From Brevundimonas guildfordensis (lineage in GTDB: Bacteria > Pseudomonadota > Alphaproteobacteria > Caulobacterales > Caulobacteraceae), in the NCBI RefSeq assembly GCF_014836405.1, contig NZ_JACSQU010000001.1:1178001-1242000 (forward strand): a stretch of 64,000 nt of DNA, given 5' to 3'. Shown piece by piece: positions 1 through 10,596 of the stretch. Below the pieces are notes generated by a model. The model ran no database searches. It was given only the letters and a program-made list of their open reading frames with translations, and had not been told where the DNA came from. The first letter of the stretch is position 1, and each line of letters opens with the position of its first letter. Both the position numbers and the translations under genes were made by a program.

Positions 1-1287
1 ACCGACGCCGCGCACAGCGTCCATGTCGAGGTCGCGGGCCTCGCCCCTCACCGCCCCTACTGGTACCGCTTCACCGCCCAGGGCCAGCAGAGCCCGACCG
101 GCCGCGCCCTGACCACGCCCGCGCCAAACGCCGCCGCCGACCGCCTGCGTCTGGCCGTCGCCTCCTGCTCGAACTGGGAACGCGGCTATTTCAGCGCCTA
201 TGGCCACATGGCCGACGAGGCGCCTGACCTGACCCTCTTCCTGGGCGACTACATTTATGAATACAGCCTGGGCCCGGACCGCGCCGACGAGGTGGTGCGG
301 CCCTACAACCTGGAAGAAGCCACGACGCTGGCGGGCTATCGCAACCGCTACGCCCTGCACCGCACCGACGCGAACCTGCAACGCCTGCACGCCGTTGCCC
401 CCTGCCTCGCCGTGTGGGACGACCATGAGGTTCAGGACGACTATTCCGGCGTCTGGTCCAAGATCCGGGGCGTCGCGCCCGACAACTTCCTGGAACGTCG
501 CGCCGCCGCCTATCAGGCTTTCTACGAGGCCATGCCGATCCGCCGCACGCGCCTGAGCGCCGCCCTGCAGATGCCGATTTATCGTCGCGTTCGCTATGGC
601 AAGCTGGCCGAGTTCTTCATGCTGGACGGCCGCCAGTACCGCTCGAAACAGCCGTGCAGCGACGGCGAGAACGGCGGCAAGGGCCAGATCGTCACCGACG
701 CGACCTGCACCGACCGGCTGGATCCCTCGCGCACCTTCCTCGGCTTCGAGCAGGAGCGCTGGCTGTATGACGGCCTGGCCCGCGCCGAGGCGCGCTGGAA
801 CATCCTGGGCCAGAATCTGGTGATGGCGGGCCTGCGTCTGGCCCGCAGCCCGGCCGAGGAAAACCGCTACTGGACCGACACCTGGGATGGCTTCCCCGCC
901 GCCCGCGACCGCCTGACCTCCGCCCTGTCCGAACTGAAGCCGTCCAACCCTGTGGTGCTCAGCGGCGACTACCACTCCTTCTGGACCAATGACGTGAAGC
1001 TGGACAGCCGCGACCCGTCCTCGGCCACCGTGGCGACCGAGTTCGTCGGCACCTCCATCACCTCGACCGGCCCCAGCTACGACGGTCTGATGGCCGTCAT
1101 GCCCAATAATCCGCAGGTGAAGTTCTTCGACAGCCGCCCGCGCGGCTATATGTCGATCGACGTGCGCCCCGACCGCATGGATACGCGCTATCAGGTCATC
1201 AGCGACGTGCGCGACCCCAAGGCCAGCCTGTCGACCCTGAAATCCTGGACCGTTGAATCGGGCCGCCCCGGCGCCGTCGCCGCATGA
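1..1287 (+). CDS. PhoD-like alkaline phosphatase (5' end missing)
   Basis: Metallophosphoesterase of the PhoD family, expected to release phosphate from phosphomonoesters or diesters outside the cytoplasm. The reading frame is open from base 1, so the start and export signal lie upstream of the window. Visible parts are the end of the N-terminal beta-sandwich domain (residues like HRPYWYRFTAQGQ) and then the catalytic domain with the family motifs ASCSNW, LGDYIYEY, WDDHEVQDDYSG, LDGRQYRS, GQNLVM and SGDYHSFW, which carry the metal-binding Asp, Asn and His residues. An internal ATG at 208 lies inside the catalytic core and is not the real start. The stop is 23 bases before the next gene, which encodes another phosphatase, so the two are probably co-transcribed. 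Family assignment is secure; substrate is not. Confidence 0.9.
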   Translation, partial: TDAAHSVHVEVAGLAPHRPYWYRFTAQGQQSPTGRALTTPAPNAAADRLRLAVASCSNWERGYFSAYGHMADEAPDLTLFLGDYIYEYSLGPDRADEVVRPYNLEEATTLAGYRNRYALHRTDANLQRLHAVAPCLAVWDDHEVQDDYSGVWSKIRGVAPDNFLERRAAAYQAFYEAMPIRRTRLSAALQMPIYRRVRYGKLAEFFMLDGRQYRSKQPCSDGENGGKGQIVTDATCTDRLDPSRTFLGFEQERWLYDGLARAEARWNILGQNLVMAGLRLARSPAEENRYWTDTWDGFPAARDRLTSALSELKPSNPVVLSGDYHSFWTNDVKLDSRDPSSATVATEFVGTSITSTGPSYDGLMAVMPNNPQVKFFDSRPRGYMSIDVRPDRMDTRYQVISDVRDPKASLSTLKSWTVESGRPGAVAA

Positions 1288-1310
1288 TCACTGCCTACAG
1301 GAGTTTCCCA

Positions 1311-2153
1311 ATGACCACGCCGCGCCTTGCGTCCTCTCTCGTCGCGATGAGCCTCGCTCTCGCCCTGGGCGGTTGCGCCGGCGCGGTTTCGACGCAGACG
1401 GCGGCGGTCGTCGCGCCTGCGCCCGCGACCTTCTGGGAAGGCTTCCGCGACCACCCGCACGGCTATCTGACGGCCGAGAACACGCCCAACGCCGCCAACT
1501 TCCTGCCGCCGCCTCCTGCCGAAGGCTCCCTGCGCGAACAGGCCGACATCGCCGCCTATCGCGAGATGCGCGCCCTGGAAGGCACCGAACGCTGGGCAAT
1601 CGCCCGCGCCGACAATGAGATCGAAACGCCCGGCGCCCCGCGCGCCTTCGACTGCGCCCTCGGCTTCAAGTTCGAGCCGGAGAAGATGCCGACGCTCACC
1701 CTGCTGATGGGCAAGATGCTGGGCGATCTGGAGATGATCCAGACCCCGGCCAAGAAGGGTTACTTCCGCAAGCGCCCCTTCGTGGTCGAGCCCCTGCCCA
1801 CCTGCATCGCGCCGGAAAGCTGGCTGGCGGCCAGCGGCTCCTATCCGTCGGGTCACTCGGCGCTGGGCTGGGCCTGGTCGCTGGTGCTGGCCGAACTGGC
1901 GCCCGACCGCGCCGACGCCATCCTGCGTCGCGGCCTGGCCTATGGCGAAAGCCGCGCCGTCTGCGGCGTCCACTATCCCAGCGACGTCGAGGCGGGCCGG
2001 ATCGTCGGCGCGACCATCGTCACCCGGCTGAAGGCCGACCCGGCGTTCCAGGCCGACTTCGCCCGCGCCAAGGAAGAGTTCGAGGCCGCCCGCGCCGCGG
2101 CGACCGAAGCGACGGCCGCCTGCCCCGCCTCTCTGACGCGTCAGCCGTGGTGA
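1311..2153 (+). CDS. Class A acid phosphatase (PAP2 superfamily) lipoprotein
   Basis: Predicted 280-residue nonspecific acid phosphatase of the PhoN type. The three-part PAP2 signature is present: a Lys-x6-Arg-Pro block around KKGYFRKRP, PSGHSALGWAW, and SRAVCGVHYPSD. These supply the phosphate-binding Arg and Lys, the acid His and the nucleophile His. I place the start at 1311 because AGGAG lies at 1299-1303 with 7 bases of spacing and because translation then begins with a lipoprotein signal ending in ALGGC, which predicts acylation of the Cys. An ATG at 1284 overlaps the upstream stop but would add nine residues before the signal. Together with the PhoD-like enzyme upstream this makes a small phosphate-scavenging pair. 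Confidence 0.85.
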   Translation: MTTPRLASSLVAMSLALALGGCAGAVSTQTAAVVAPAPATFWEGFRDHPHGYLTAENTPNAANFLPPPPAEGSLREQADIAAYREMRALEGTERWAIARADNEIETPGAPRAFDCALGFKFEPEKMPTLTLLMGKMLGDLEMIQTPAKKGYFRKRPFVVEPLPTCIAPESWLAASGSYPSGHSALGWAWSLVLAELAPDRADAILRRGLAYGESRAVCGVHYPSDVEAGRIVGATIVTRLKADPAFQADFARAKEEFEAARAAATEATAACPASLTRQPW

Positions 2154-2239
2154 GACGCGCTTAATCGATGGCGTGAGGGGAAAGCGATGACGTAGGCTGA
2201 CGAAGATCGGCCGCGTCGCAAGGGGGAGATCGAGGGACG

Positions 2240-4849
2240 GTGACAAAGACAGGGGCGAAGACTCCAGCGGCCAGACAGGCGCGACGCGGGCTGGCTGCGC
2301 AGCTGCTGCTTGCGCTGACGCTGACCCTTTCGCTCGCTCTGGGCGTCGCCGCCCCCTCTCACGCCCAGGCGACGGCCGCGCGCGACCGCCTGGTGCTGGG
2401 TCTGCCGCTGGAGCCGCCGAACCTCGATCCAACCTCGGGCGCGGCGGCGGCGGTGGACGAGGTGGTCTACGCCAACATCTTCGAGGGCCTGACCAGGCTG
2501 ACCCAGAACGGCGCCGTCGCCCCGTCGCTGGCTCAATCGTGGGAGCCCGCGCCCGACGGCCTGACCTGGACCTTCCACCTGCGGCGCGGCGTGACCTTCT
2601 CCGACGGCTCCCCCTTCGACGCCGCCGTCGCCAAATTCTCTCTCGACCGCATAACCGCCGAGGGCACGACCAACGCCCAGAAGGCCCTGTTCGAACCGAT
2701 CCGCACCGTCGAGGTCGTCGACCCGGCCACCATCCGCATCCACCTGTCCCGACCAATGGCGACCCTGCCCTACGTCCTGGCCTGGGGCGACGCGGTCATG
2801 CTCTCGCCCAAGAGCGCCGCGACCAACGCCGTCACCCCGATCGGCACCGGCCCGTTCAAGCTGCAGAGCTGGCAGCGCGGCAGCCAACTGACCCTGATCC
2901 GCCGCGACGGCTACTGGGGACCGGCGCCGCGCCTGAATACTGTCGTCTTCCGCTTCATCAGCGACCCGACCGCCGCCTTCGCCGCCGTAAGCGCGGGCGA
3001 CGTGGACGCCTTCCCCAACTATCCCGCGCCGGAAAACGTGGCCCAGTTCCAGCGCGACCCGCGCTTCCGCGTCGTCGTCGGCGCCTCCGAAGGCAAGGTC
3101 GTCCTGGGCATCAACAACACCAAGGCGCCGTTCAACGATGTGCGGGTGCGCCGCGCCCTGTCCTACGCCATCGACCGCGAGGCCCTGATCCAGGGCGCCA
3201 TGTTCGGCTTCGGCCAGCCGATCGGCAGCCATTATTCGCGTCAGGCGCCGGGCTATGTCGACCTGACCGGCCTCTATCCGCATGACCCGGCGAAAGCGCG
3301 CGCCCTGTTGGCCGAGGCGGGCTATCCGAACGGCATTGACGTGACGCTGCGCCTGCCGCCCCGCCCCTACGCCCGGCGCAGCGGCGAGGTGCTGATCTCG
3401 CAACTGGCCGAGGCTGGCATCCGCGCGAAGATCGAGAACCTGGAATGGGCCCAGTGGCTGGATCAGGTATTCAAGCGCCGCCAGTTCGACCTGACCATCG
3501 TCGAGCACGTCGAGCCGATGGACTACGACATCTATGGCCGCAAGGACTACTATTTCGGCTACGACAGCCCGGCCTTCGACGCCCTGCTGGCCCAGGTGAA
3601 CGCCGCCCCGGACGAAGCCACGCGCAACCGCCTGCTGGGCGATCTGCAACGCCGCATCGCCGACGACGCGGTCAACGGCTTCCTGTTCCAGTCCTCGCGC
3701 ATCGGCGTGTGGAAGGCGGACGTCAACGGCCTTTGGATCAACGGCCCCATCGCCGCCAACGACGTAACCGGCGCCTACTGGACCGGCGTAGGCGCAGCGG
3801 GCGCAGCGACTGCCGAACGCACCGGCGGCGCCCTGCCCTGGGGTTGGATCAGCCTGATCGCGGGCGCCGCGCTCCTCGCCTTCGTCGCCTGGCGCTTCGG
3901 CGCGGTCTGGCTGCTGAAGAAGCTGGGCGGTCACGCCCTAACGCTGCTGGCGGCGACCGTCGTCATCTTCCTGCTGCTGCAGGTCGTGCCGGGAGATCCG
4001 GCCGCCTACATGATGGGCCTGAACGCCAGCCCGGAATCCATCGCCGCCCTGCGCCAGCAGATGGGCCTCGAAGGCTCGGGCCTTGAGCGCTACTTCGCCT
4101 GGCTCGGCGACCTGCTGACCGGAAAGTTCGGGACCAGCTACACCTATCAGGTGCCGGTCGGCGGCCTGATCGCGGAACGTCTGGCGGTGTCCGCGCCGCT
4201 GGCCCTGATGGCCACCGTCCTGTCGCTGGTGGTTGCCCTGCCCATCGGCGTCACCGCCGCCAGCCGCAGGGGAACCGCCGTCGACACCGGCCTGATCGGC
4301 GTCACTCAGATCGGCGTCGCCCTGCCCAACTTCTGGATCGCCATGCTGCTGATCCTGCTGTTCTCGGTGAACCTGGGCTGGTTCTCGGCGGGCGGCTTCC
4401 CCGGCTGGAGCGCGGGTTTCTGGCCCGCCTTCAAGGCCCTGATCCTGCCCGCCGTAGCGCTGGCCGCGCCGCAGGCCGCCATTCTGGCGCGCGTGCTGAG
4501 AACCGCCCTGCTCGACACGATGAACGAGGACTATGTCCGCACCGCCCGCGCCAAGGGTCTGTCGGTCAATCAGGCCCTGTGGCGACACGCCCTGAGGAAC
4601 GCCTGGATCCCGGTCCTGACCATCCTCGGCCTGCAATTCCCCTTCCTGCTGGCCGGCGGAATCATCATCGAGAACGTCTTCTCCCTGCCCGGTCTCGGCC
4701 GACTGGTCTTCCAGGCCATCACCCAGCGCGACCTGATCGTGGTGCAGAGCGTGGTGGTGGTGCTGGTCTTCGCCGTGGTCCTGGTCAGCTTCCTGATCGA
4801 CCTGGCCTATCTGTTCGCTGATCCGCGCCTGAGGGGACGCCGCGCATGA
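2240..4849 (+). CDS. Peptide ABC transporter: substrate-binding protein fused to DppB-type permease
   Basis: An 869-residue fusion starting at a GTG with GAGGGA a few bases upstream. Residues about 20-45 form a Sec signal ending near SHAQA. Residues about 50-515 are a family 5 solute-binding protein (EPPNLDPTSGAAAA at the start, SYAIDREALIQG, TGPFKLQSWQRG). A hydrophobic helix follows at about 534-555, then KK and a second helix at about 565-585 that opens a DppB-type permease (VVPGDPAAYMMG, and the coupling EAA loop around DYVRTARAKGLS). The extra helix would bring the chain back to the cytoplasm so that the permease keeps its usual topology (inference). These are normally two genes. The reading frame is open across the junction with normal coding character. 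It overlaps the next permease gene by ATGA. Confidence 0.88.
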   Translation: MTKTGAKTPAARQARRGLAAQLLLALTLTLSLALGVAAPSHAQATAARDRLVLGLPLEPPNLDPTSGAAAAVDEVVYANIFEGLTRLTQNGAVAPSLAQSWEPAPDGLTWTFHLRRGVTFSDGSPFDAAVAKFSLDRITAEGTTNAQKALFEPIRTVEVVDPATIRIHLSRPMATLPYVLAWGDAVMLSPKSAATNAVTPIGTGPFKLQSWQRGSQLTLIRRDGYWGPAPRLNTVVFRFISDPTAAFAAVSAGDVDAFPNYPAPENVAQFQRDPRFRVVVGASEGKVVLGINNTKAPFNDVRVRRALSYAIDREALIQGAMFGFGQPIGSHYSRQAPGYVDLTGLYPHDPAKARALLAEAGYPNGIDVTLRLPPRPYARRSGEVLISQLAEAGIRAKIENLEWAQWLDQVFKRRQFDLTIVEHVEPMDYDIYGRKDYYFGYDSPAFDALLAQVNAAPDEATRNRLLGDLQRRIADDAVNGFLFQSSRIGVWKADVNGLWINGPIAANDVTGAYWTGVGAAGAATAERTGGALPWGWISLIAGAALLAFVAWRFGAVWLLKKLGGHALTLLAATVVIFLLLQVVPGDPAAYMMGLNASPESIAALRQQMGLEGSGLERYFAWLGDLLTGKFGTSYTYQVPVGGLIAERLAVSAPLALMATVLSLVVALPIGVTAASRRGTAVDTGLIGVTQIGVALPNFWIAMLLILLFSVNLGWFSAGGFPGWSAGFWPAFKALILPAVALAAPQAAILARVLRTALLDTMNEDYVRTARAKGLSVNQALWRHALRNAWIPVLTILGLQFPFLLAGGIIIENVFSLPGLGRLVFQAITQRDLIVVQSVVVVLVFAVVLVSFLIDLAYLFADPRLRGRRA

Positions 4850-5703
4850 CCGACGCCCCCGCCATCACCGCCCCCGCCAAACCCCGCGTGCGCTGGCCTC
4901 TGTCGTTGATCGTCGGCGCAGGCCTGACCGCCGTGGTGCTGGCGACCGCCCTGCTGGCGTTGGCCTGGACGCCCTATGACGTGGAGGCGGTGGACATCGC
5001 CGCCAAGCTGACCGCCCCCTCCGCCGCCCACTGGATGGGCACGGACCACTTCGGCCGCGATGTGCTGTCGATGATCATGGCGGGGGCGCAGAACTCCCTC
5101 GTCGTGGCCTTCGTCGCCGTCGGCATCGGCGTCGCAATCGGCACGCCCCTAGGCCTGACCGCAGCTGCGCGCGGCGGCTGGGTCGACGAACTGGTCATGC
5201 GCGGCAACGACCTGATCTTCGCCTTCCCCGCCCTGCTGCTGGCCGTGATGATCACCGCCGTCATGGGACCGGGCGCGATCAACGCCGTCATCGCCATCGG
5301 CGTCTTCAACATCCCCGTCTTCACCCGCGTGGCGCGCGGCGCGGCGCAGGGCCTGTGGACCCGCGAATACGTCCTGGCCGCCCGCACGGCGGGCAAGTCC
5401 AAGGCCCTGATCTCGCTCCAGCACATCCTACCCAATCTGATGAGCCTGCTGGTCGTGCAGGCCGCGATCCAGTTCGCCGTCGGTATCGTCGCCGAAGCGG
5501 GCCTGTCCTACGTCGGCCTGGGCGCCCAGCCGCCCGCGCCCAGCTGGGGCCGGATGCTAGCCGAGGCCCAGACCATGATCGGCTTCGCGCCGTGGCTGGC
5601 CATCATGCCGGGGCTGGCCATCTTCGTGACCGTGCTGGGCCTCAGCCTGACTGGCGACGGCCTGCGCGACCTGTTCGACCCGCGCGTGCGGCGGGAGCGT
5701 TGA
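4846..5703 (+). CDS. Peptide ABC transporter permease, DppC type
   Basis: Second membrane subunit (285 residues) of the importer. It has a DppC-like N-terminal helix, the segment HWMGTDHFGRDVLSMIMAGA typical of this subfamily, an EAA coupling loop around REYVLAARTAGKSKALIS, and the C-terminal GDGLRDLFDPRVR ending that is nearly invariant in DppC/OppC proteins. The ATG overlaps the stop of the fused binding-protein/permease gene in an ATGA arrangement, so translation is likely coupled. It should pair with the permease half of the upstream fusion to form the channel. Confidence 0.92.
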   Translation: MTDAPAITAPAKPRVRWPLSLIVGAGLTAVVLATALLALAWTPYDVEAVDIAAKLTAPSAAHWMGTDHFGRDVLSMIMAGAQNSLVVAFVAVGIGVAIGTPLGLTAAARGGWVDELVMRGNDLIFAFPALLLAVMITAVMGPGAINAVIAIGVFNIPVFTRVARGAAQGLWTREYVLAARTAGKSKALISLQHILPNLMSLLVVQAAIQFAVGIVAEAGLSYVGLGAQPPAPSWGRMLAEAQTMIGFAPWLAIMPGLAIFVTVLGLSLTGDGLRDLFDPRVRRER

Positions 5704-5705
5704 CC

Positions 5706-7318
<1,613 letters not shown>

Positions 7319-7322
<4 letters not shown>

Positions 7323-8443
7323 ACCGCAGAACCGTCCTCGGCTCGGCCCTGATCGGCGCCGCAGCCTCCGCCGCCGGCGCGGCCAGCGCCAAACCCGCCG
7401 CCCAGAGCGCCGCCCGCGCTTCCGGCCGCACCGGGCCGCTGAACCTGATCACCGATGTCGAGGGCATCAAGGTCGGTCAGGCGCATGACGCGGGCGTCCG
7501 CACCGGCGTCACCGTCATCCTCGCCGAAAAGCCCGCCACAGCCGCCGTGGACGTGCGCGGCGGCGGCCCCGCCGGGCGCGAGACCGACGTGCTGCGCCCC
7601 GAAAACCTGGTGCAGGAGGTGGACGCCATCATCCTGTCGGGCGGGTCGGTCTATGGCCTCGGCTCGGCCGACAGCGTCGCCGCCTGGATGGGCATGCGCG
7701 GGCGCGGATACGGCATGGGCGGGGCGCCGGGCGTGCCGCCCTCGCCCATCATCCCGACCGCCTGCCTCTATGATCTGGCCAACGGCGGGAACAAAGCGTG
7801 GGAGATGGAGCCGCCCTATCGCCGCCTGTCGGTCCAGGCGCTGGAGGCGGCGGGCGACCGCTTCGACCTCGGTACGGCAGGCGCGGGCTATGGCGCAGAA
7901 GCCGGGGCGCTGAAGGGCGGCATCGGCTCAGCCTCGGCGGTCATGGAGGCGGGCTGGACTGTCGGCGCTATCGTGGCGGTCAACAGCGTCGGCTCGGTCG
8001 TCGCGCCGGGCGGCAAGACCTTCTGGGCCGCGCCCTATGAGATCGGCGAGGAGTTCGGCGGCCTCGGCGCCTCAGGCCTTCACGCCTCGGCCGAGGACTG
8101 GGGCCTGTCCAAGTTCCGGCCCCAGCCGCGCGAGAACACCACCATCGCCTGCATCGCCACCGACGTGGCCCTGACCCGCGTCGAGCTTCAGCGCGTAGCC
8201 ATCATGGCGCAGGACGGCATGGCCCGCGCCATCCGCCCGGCCCACGCCCCGTTCGACGGCGACACCCTGTTCAGCCTCTCGACCGGCAAGAAGGTCATCG
8301 ACAATCCGGCCCTGCGTCAGGTCGTGGTCGCGCAGCTGGGCAACGTCGCCGCCGACGTTCTGGCCCGCGCCGTGGCGCGCGGCGTCTATCACGCGACCAA
8401 CTATGAAGGCGTCACCGGCAAGACCTGGCGCGAGATGGCCTGA
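7319..8443 (+). CDS. S58 family N-terminal-nucleophile aminopeptidase (DmpA/NylC-like)
   Basis: A 374-residue member of the DmpA/NylC family, which mature by self-cleavage and hydrolyse N-terminal amino acids, beta-peptides or cyclic amides. The N-terminus NRRTVLGSALIGAAASAAG has twin arginines and a hydrophobic stretch, so Tat export is plausible. Family blocks are VRGGGPAGRETD, ILSGGSVYGLGSADSVAAW, KGGIGSAS and NTTIACIATDVALT. By analogy with NylC, cleavage would be between Asn273 and Thr274, freeing Thr274 as nucleophile (inference). It is the last gene of the transporter operon and overlaps the ATPase gene by ATGA, which suggests that it processes peptides handled by the importer. The precise substrate is unknown. 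Confidence 0.85.
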
Positions 8444-8466
8444 CCCTCTCCCGCCGGGAGAGGGTC
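8442..8466. terminator. Hairpin between convergent genes
   Basis: A perfect 11-bp stem (GACCCTCTCCC paired with GGGAGAGGGTC) with a three-base loop lies between the ends of the S58 peptidase and gamma-glutamyltransferase genes. It starts within the stop codon of the former. There is no clear U tract on either strand, so it may act as a bidirectional terminator or as an mRNA 3'-end stabiliser. Confidence 0.6.
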
Positions 8467-8482
8467 CTGATCAGCCGCCGGT

Positions 8483-10231
8483 TTAGCGGACGCCCAGCGC
8501 CAGGGCGTCCGGACGGCGGGTGTCGGCGGCGCCCAGGAAACGATCGCCGTCGACCAGGATGGACTGGGTGCTGCCCATCGTCATGGACGGACGCACCGTG
8601 TGGCCGCGCTCGCGCAGCAGCCGCTCCACGTCGGGCGAGAAGCCGCCTTCCAGCTCCAGCGGGCTGTCGCCGCCGCCCTGATTCAGGCGCGGACGCATGG
8701 CGGCCTCGGCCACGTTCAACTGGTGGTCGATGACGTTGGAGACCAGCTGCACCATCGTCGCGATGATATAGCCGCCGCCCGGCGTGCCGGTGACCAGCCA
8801 CGGCTTGTCGTCCTTGAACACGATCATCGGCGTGATGGTCGAGCCCAGACGCTTGCCCGGCGCCGGCGAGTTCGGCCGCCCTTGCGTGCCCCAGTAGAAG
8901 TTGTCCAGGTGGTTGTTCAGCAGGATGCCCGTCCCGACCGGCGCGACGTGGGCGCCGTAGGAGTTCGACAGCGTATAGGTGTTCGACACCGCATTGCCGT
9001 AGGCGTCGGCCACCGAATAGTGCGTCGTGTCCTTGCTCTCGAACGGATAGGGATTGCCCTCCGGCACGTCCTCGGCCTTCAGCGTCTTGTCCAGCGAGAT
9101 CAGTTTGACGCGCTCGGCGGCGAATTCCTTGCTGGCGAGGCCCTTGGCCGGAGTCGTCCACTGCGGCGCCCCGCCGATCAGGTTGCGGTCGGACGAGGTG
9201 ATCTTCATCGCCTCGGAGATCAGATGCAGGCTGTCGACGCTGCCCCACCCCATCGCGCGCAGGTCGAAATGCTCCAGCAGGTTCAGCGCCTCGGCGACGC
9301 TGACGCCCGAGGCCGTCGGCGGCATGAAGGAGATGCGGTGACCGCGATAGCTGCCCCAGATCGGCTCTGACACATCGGCGCGATAGGCCGCCATGTCTTC
9401 GAGAGTCATGACGCCGCCGCCCGCTTGAACGCCCGCCACGATCTGACGCGCCAGGTCGCCCCTGTAGAACTCATCTGCGCCGCCGCGCGCCAGTTTGCGC
9501 AGGCTCTCGGCCAGCAGGGGCTGACGGAAGACTTCGCCCGCCCGATAGACCGACCCGTCGGCCTTCAGATAGGCCTCGCGCGCGCCCGGATCGGTCGCCA
9601 GGACACGGGCGCGGCCGCCGGTGGCGTCCGCCTCGCCGTCTGACAGGACATAGCCTTCCTCGGCCAGGGCGATGGCCGGGGCCACCAGATCCGCCCAGGG
9701 CATGGAGCCGAAACGCTGGTGCGCCTCCCACAGGCCCATGACGGTGCCCGGCACCGCCACATTCTTGAAGCCCGACGGCTTGGAACGGTCGAACTTGCCG
9801 TCCGGTCCCAGCAACAGGTCAGGCGTCGTCGCCGCCGGGGCCGTGCCGTAATAGTTGATGGCGATGTCCTGGGCCGGACGATCCTGCGTGGCCGCCATGT
9901 GCACGACCATATAGCCCGAGCCGCCGATGTTGCCCGCGCGCGGCAGGGTCACCGCCTCGGCGAAGGCCACCGCAATGGCCGAATCCACGGCGTTGCCGCC
10001 CTGGCGCAGGATGTCGACGCCGACCCGGGTCGCCGGATCGCTCTGGCTGACCACCATGCCGCCGCGGCCCACCACGGGGCTGTGGATCTGGCCGTAGTTG
10101 ACGATGTCGCCGCCGCTGCCCGTGCTCGGCCGGACCTGAACCGCCGTCTCCTGGGTCAGCCCCGGCCCAGCCAGCAACATCAGGGCAGCCGCCGAAACAG
10201 CCGTCGCCGACTTCATCAAACCCAAACGCAT
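8483..10231 (-). CDS. ggt: Gamma-glutamyltransferase
   Basis: A 582-residue secreted enzyme that cleaves the gamma-glutamyl bond of glutathione and related peptides. The signal peptide starts at the chosen ATG (MRLGLMKSATAVSAAALMLL, cleavage near GLTQE) and GGCGGGGA lies upstream. An upstream in-frame ATG near 10327 would put a long charged leader before the signal. The self-processing site is KDTTHYSV; by analogy with the E. coli enzyme, cleavage before Thr402 yields the large and small subunits. The small subunit shows GILLNNHLDNF and the oxyanion-type GKRLGSTITPMIV and GGGYII blocks. It converges with the transporter operon and would feed it small peptides such as Cys-Gly. Confidence 0.92.
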   Translation of the reverse strand: MRLGLMKSATAVSAAALMLLAGPGLTQETAVQVRPSTGSGGDIVNYGQIHSPVVGRGGMVVSQSDPATRVGVDILRQGGNAVDSAIAVAFAEAVTLPRAGNIGGSGYMVVHMAATQDRPAQDIAINYYGTAPAATTPDLLLGPDGKFDRSKPSGFKNVAVPGTVMGLWEAHQRFGSMPWADLVAPAIALAEEGYVLSDGEADATGGRARVLATDPGAREAYLKADGSVYRAGEVFRQPLLAESLRKLARGGADEFYRGDLARQIVAGVQAGGGVMTLEDMAAYRADVSEPIWGSYRGHRISFMPPTASGVSVAEALNLLEHFDLRAMGWGSVDSLHLISEAMKITSSDRNLIGGAPQWTTPAKGLASKEFAAERVKLISLDKTLKAEDVPEGNPYPFESKDTTHYSVADAYGNAVSNTYTLSNSYGAHVAPVGTGILLNNHLDNFYWGTQGRPNSPAPGKRLGSTITPMIVFKDDKPWLVTGTPGGGYIIATMVQLVSNVIDHQLNVAEAAMRPRLNQGGGDSPLELEGGFSPDVERLLRERGHTVRPSMTMGSTQSILVDGDRFLGAADTRRPDALALGVR

Positions 10232-10596
10232 ACAGATTCCCCGCCTTAAGCCCGTTCGTCGCAGAAGGCTGAGCCGCCGCCACGCTTTCCCACAGGACAA
10301 TATTATCAAAGGGTATAGCGATAGCATTGCCGAAAACCGCAGTTCAAGGCGGCACGAGGGGGTTTATCGCGCTCAATATCTCGGATACCGGCAATATTTA
10401 TTCGGCAAAGGTTGACTGCCGCGACTGTGGCCGCTTGAAGACCGAACTGAGGCGAACTTTCTGCGCGGCGCCAGGTTGACGATTCGTCGATACGGCCACC
10501 GCGGAGCTCGTCTCGCTCGACACACAATCAGTCACCGACGCGACGCCTGCTTCAAACGGGGGCGCTGAACGGCGACACAATGGGGATGACAAATTC
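10232..10596. other. Intergenic region between ggt and the TonB receptor
   Basis: This 365-base divergent control region has no convincing gene. It is richer in A and T than its neighbours, especially around 10295-10320 and 10370-10400, where promoters for both ggt (leftward) and the receptor (rightward) are expected. I could not pick a well-formed -35/-10 pair. A short leftward open frame upstream of the ggt start lacks a signal-like or domain-like sequence and is probably chance. Confidence 0.5.

Noticed and set aside
1191-2756. Leftward frames of 521 and 597 codons across 1191-3934
   Set aside because: They cross two confident rightward genes and their junctions; sequence is low-complexity Arg/Gly/Ala.
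10412-10440. TTGACT with a 17-base spacer as a promoter for the TonB receptor
   Set aside because: The -10 position reads TTGAAG, a poor match, so I do not call it.
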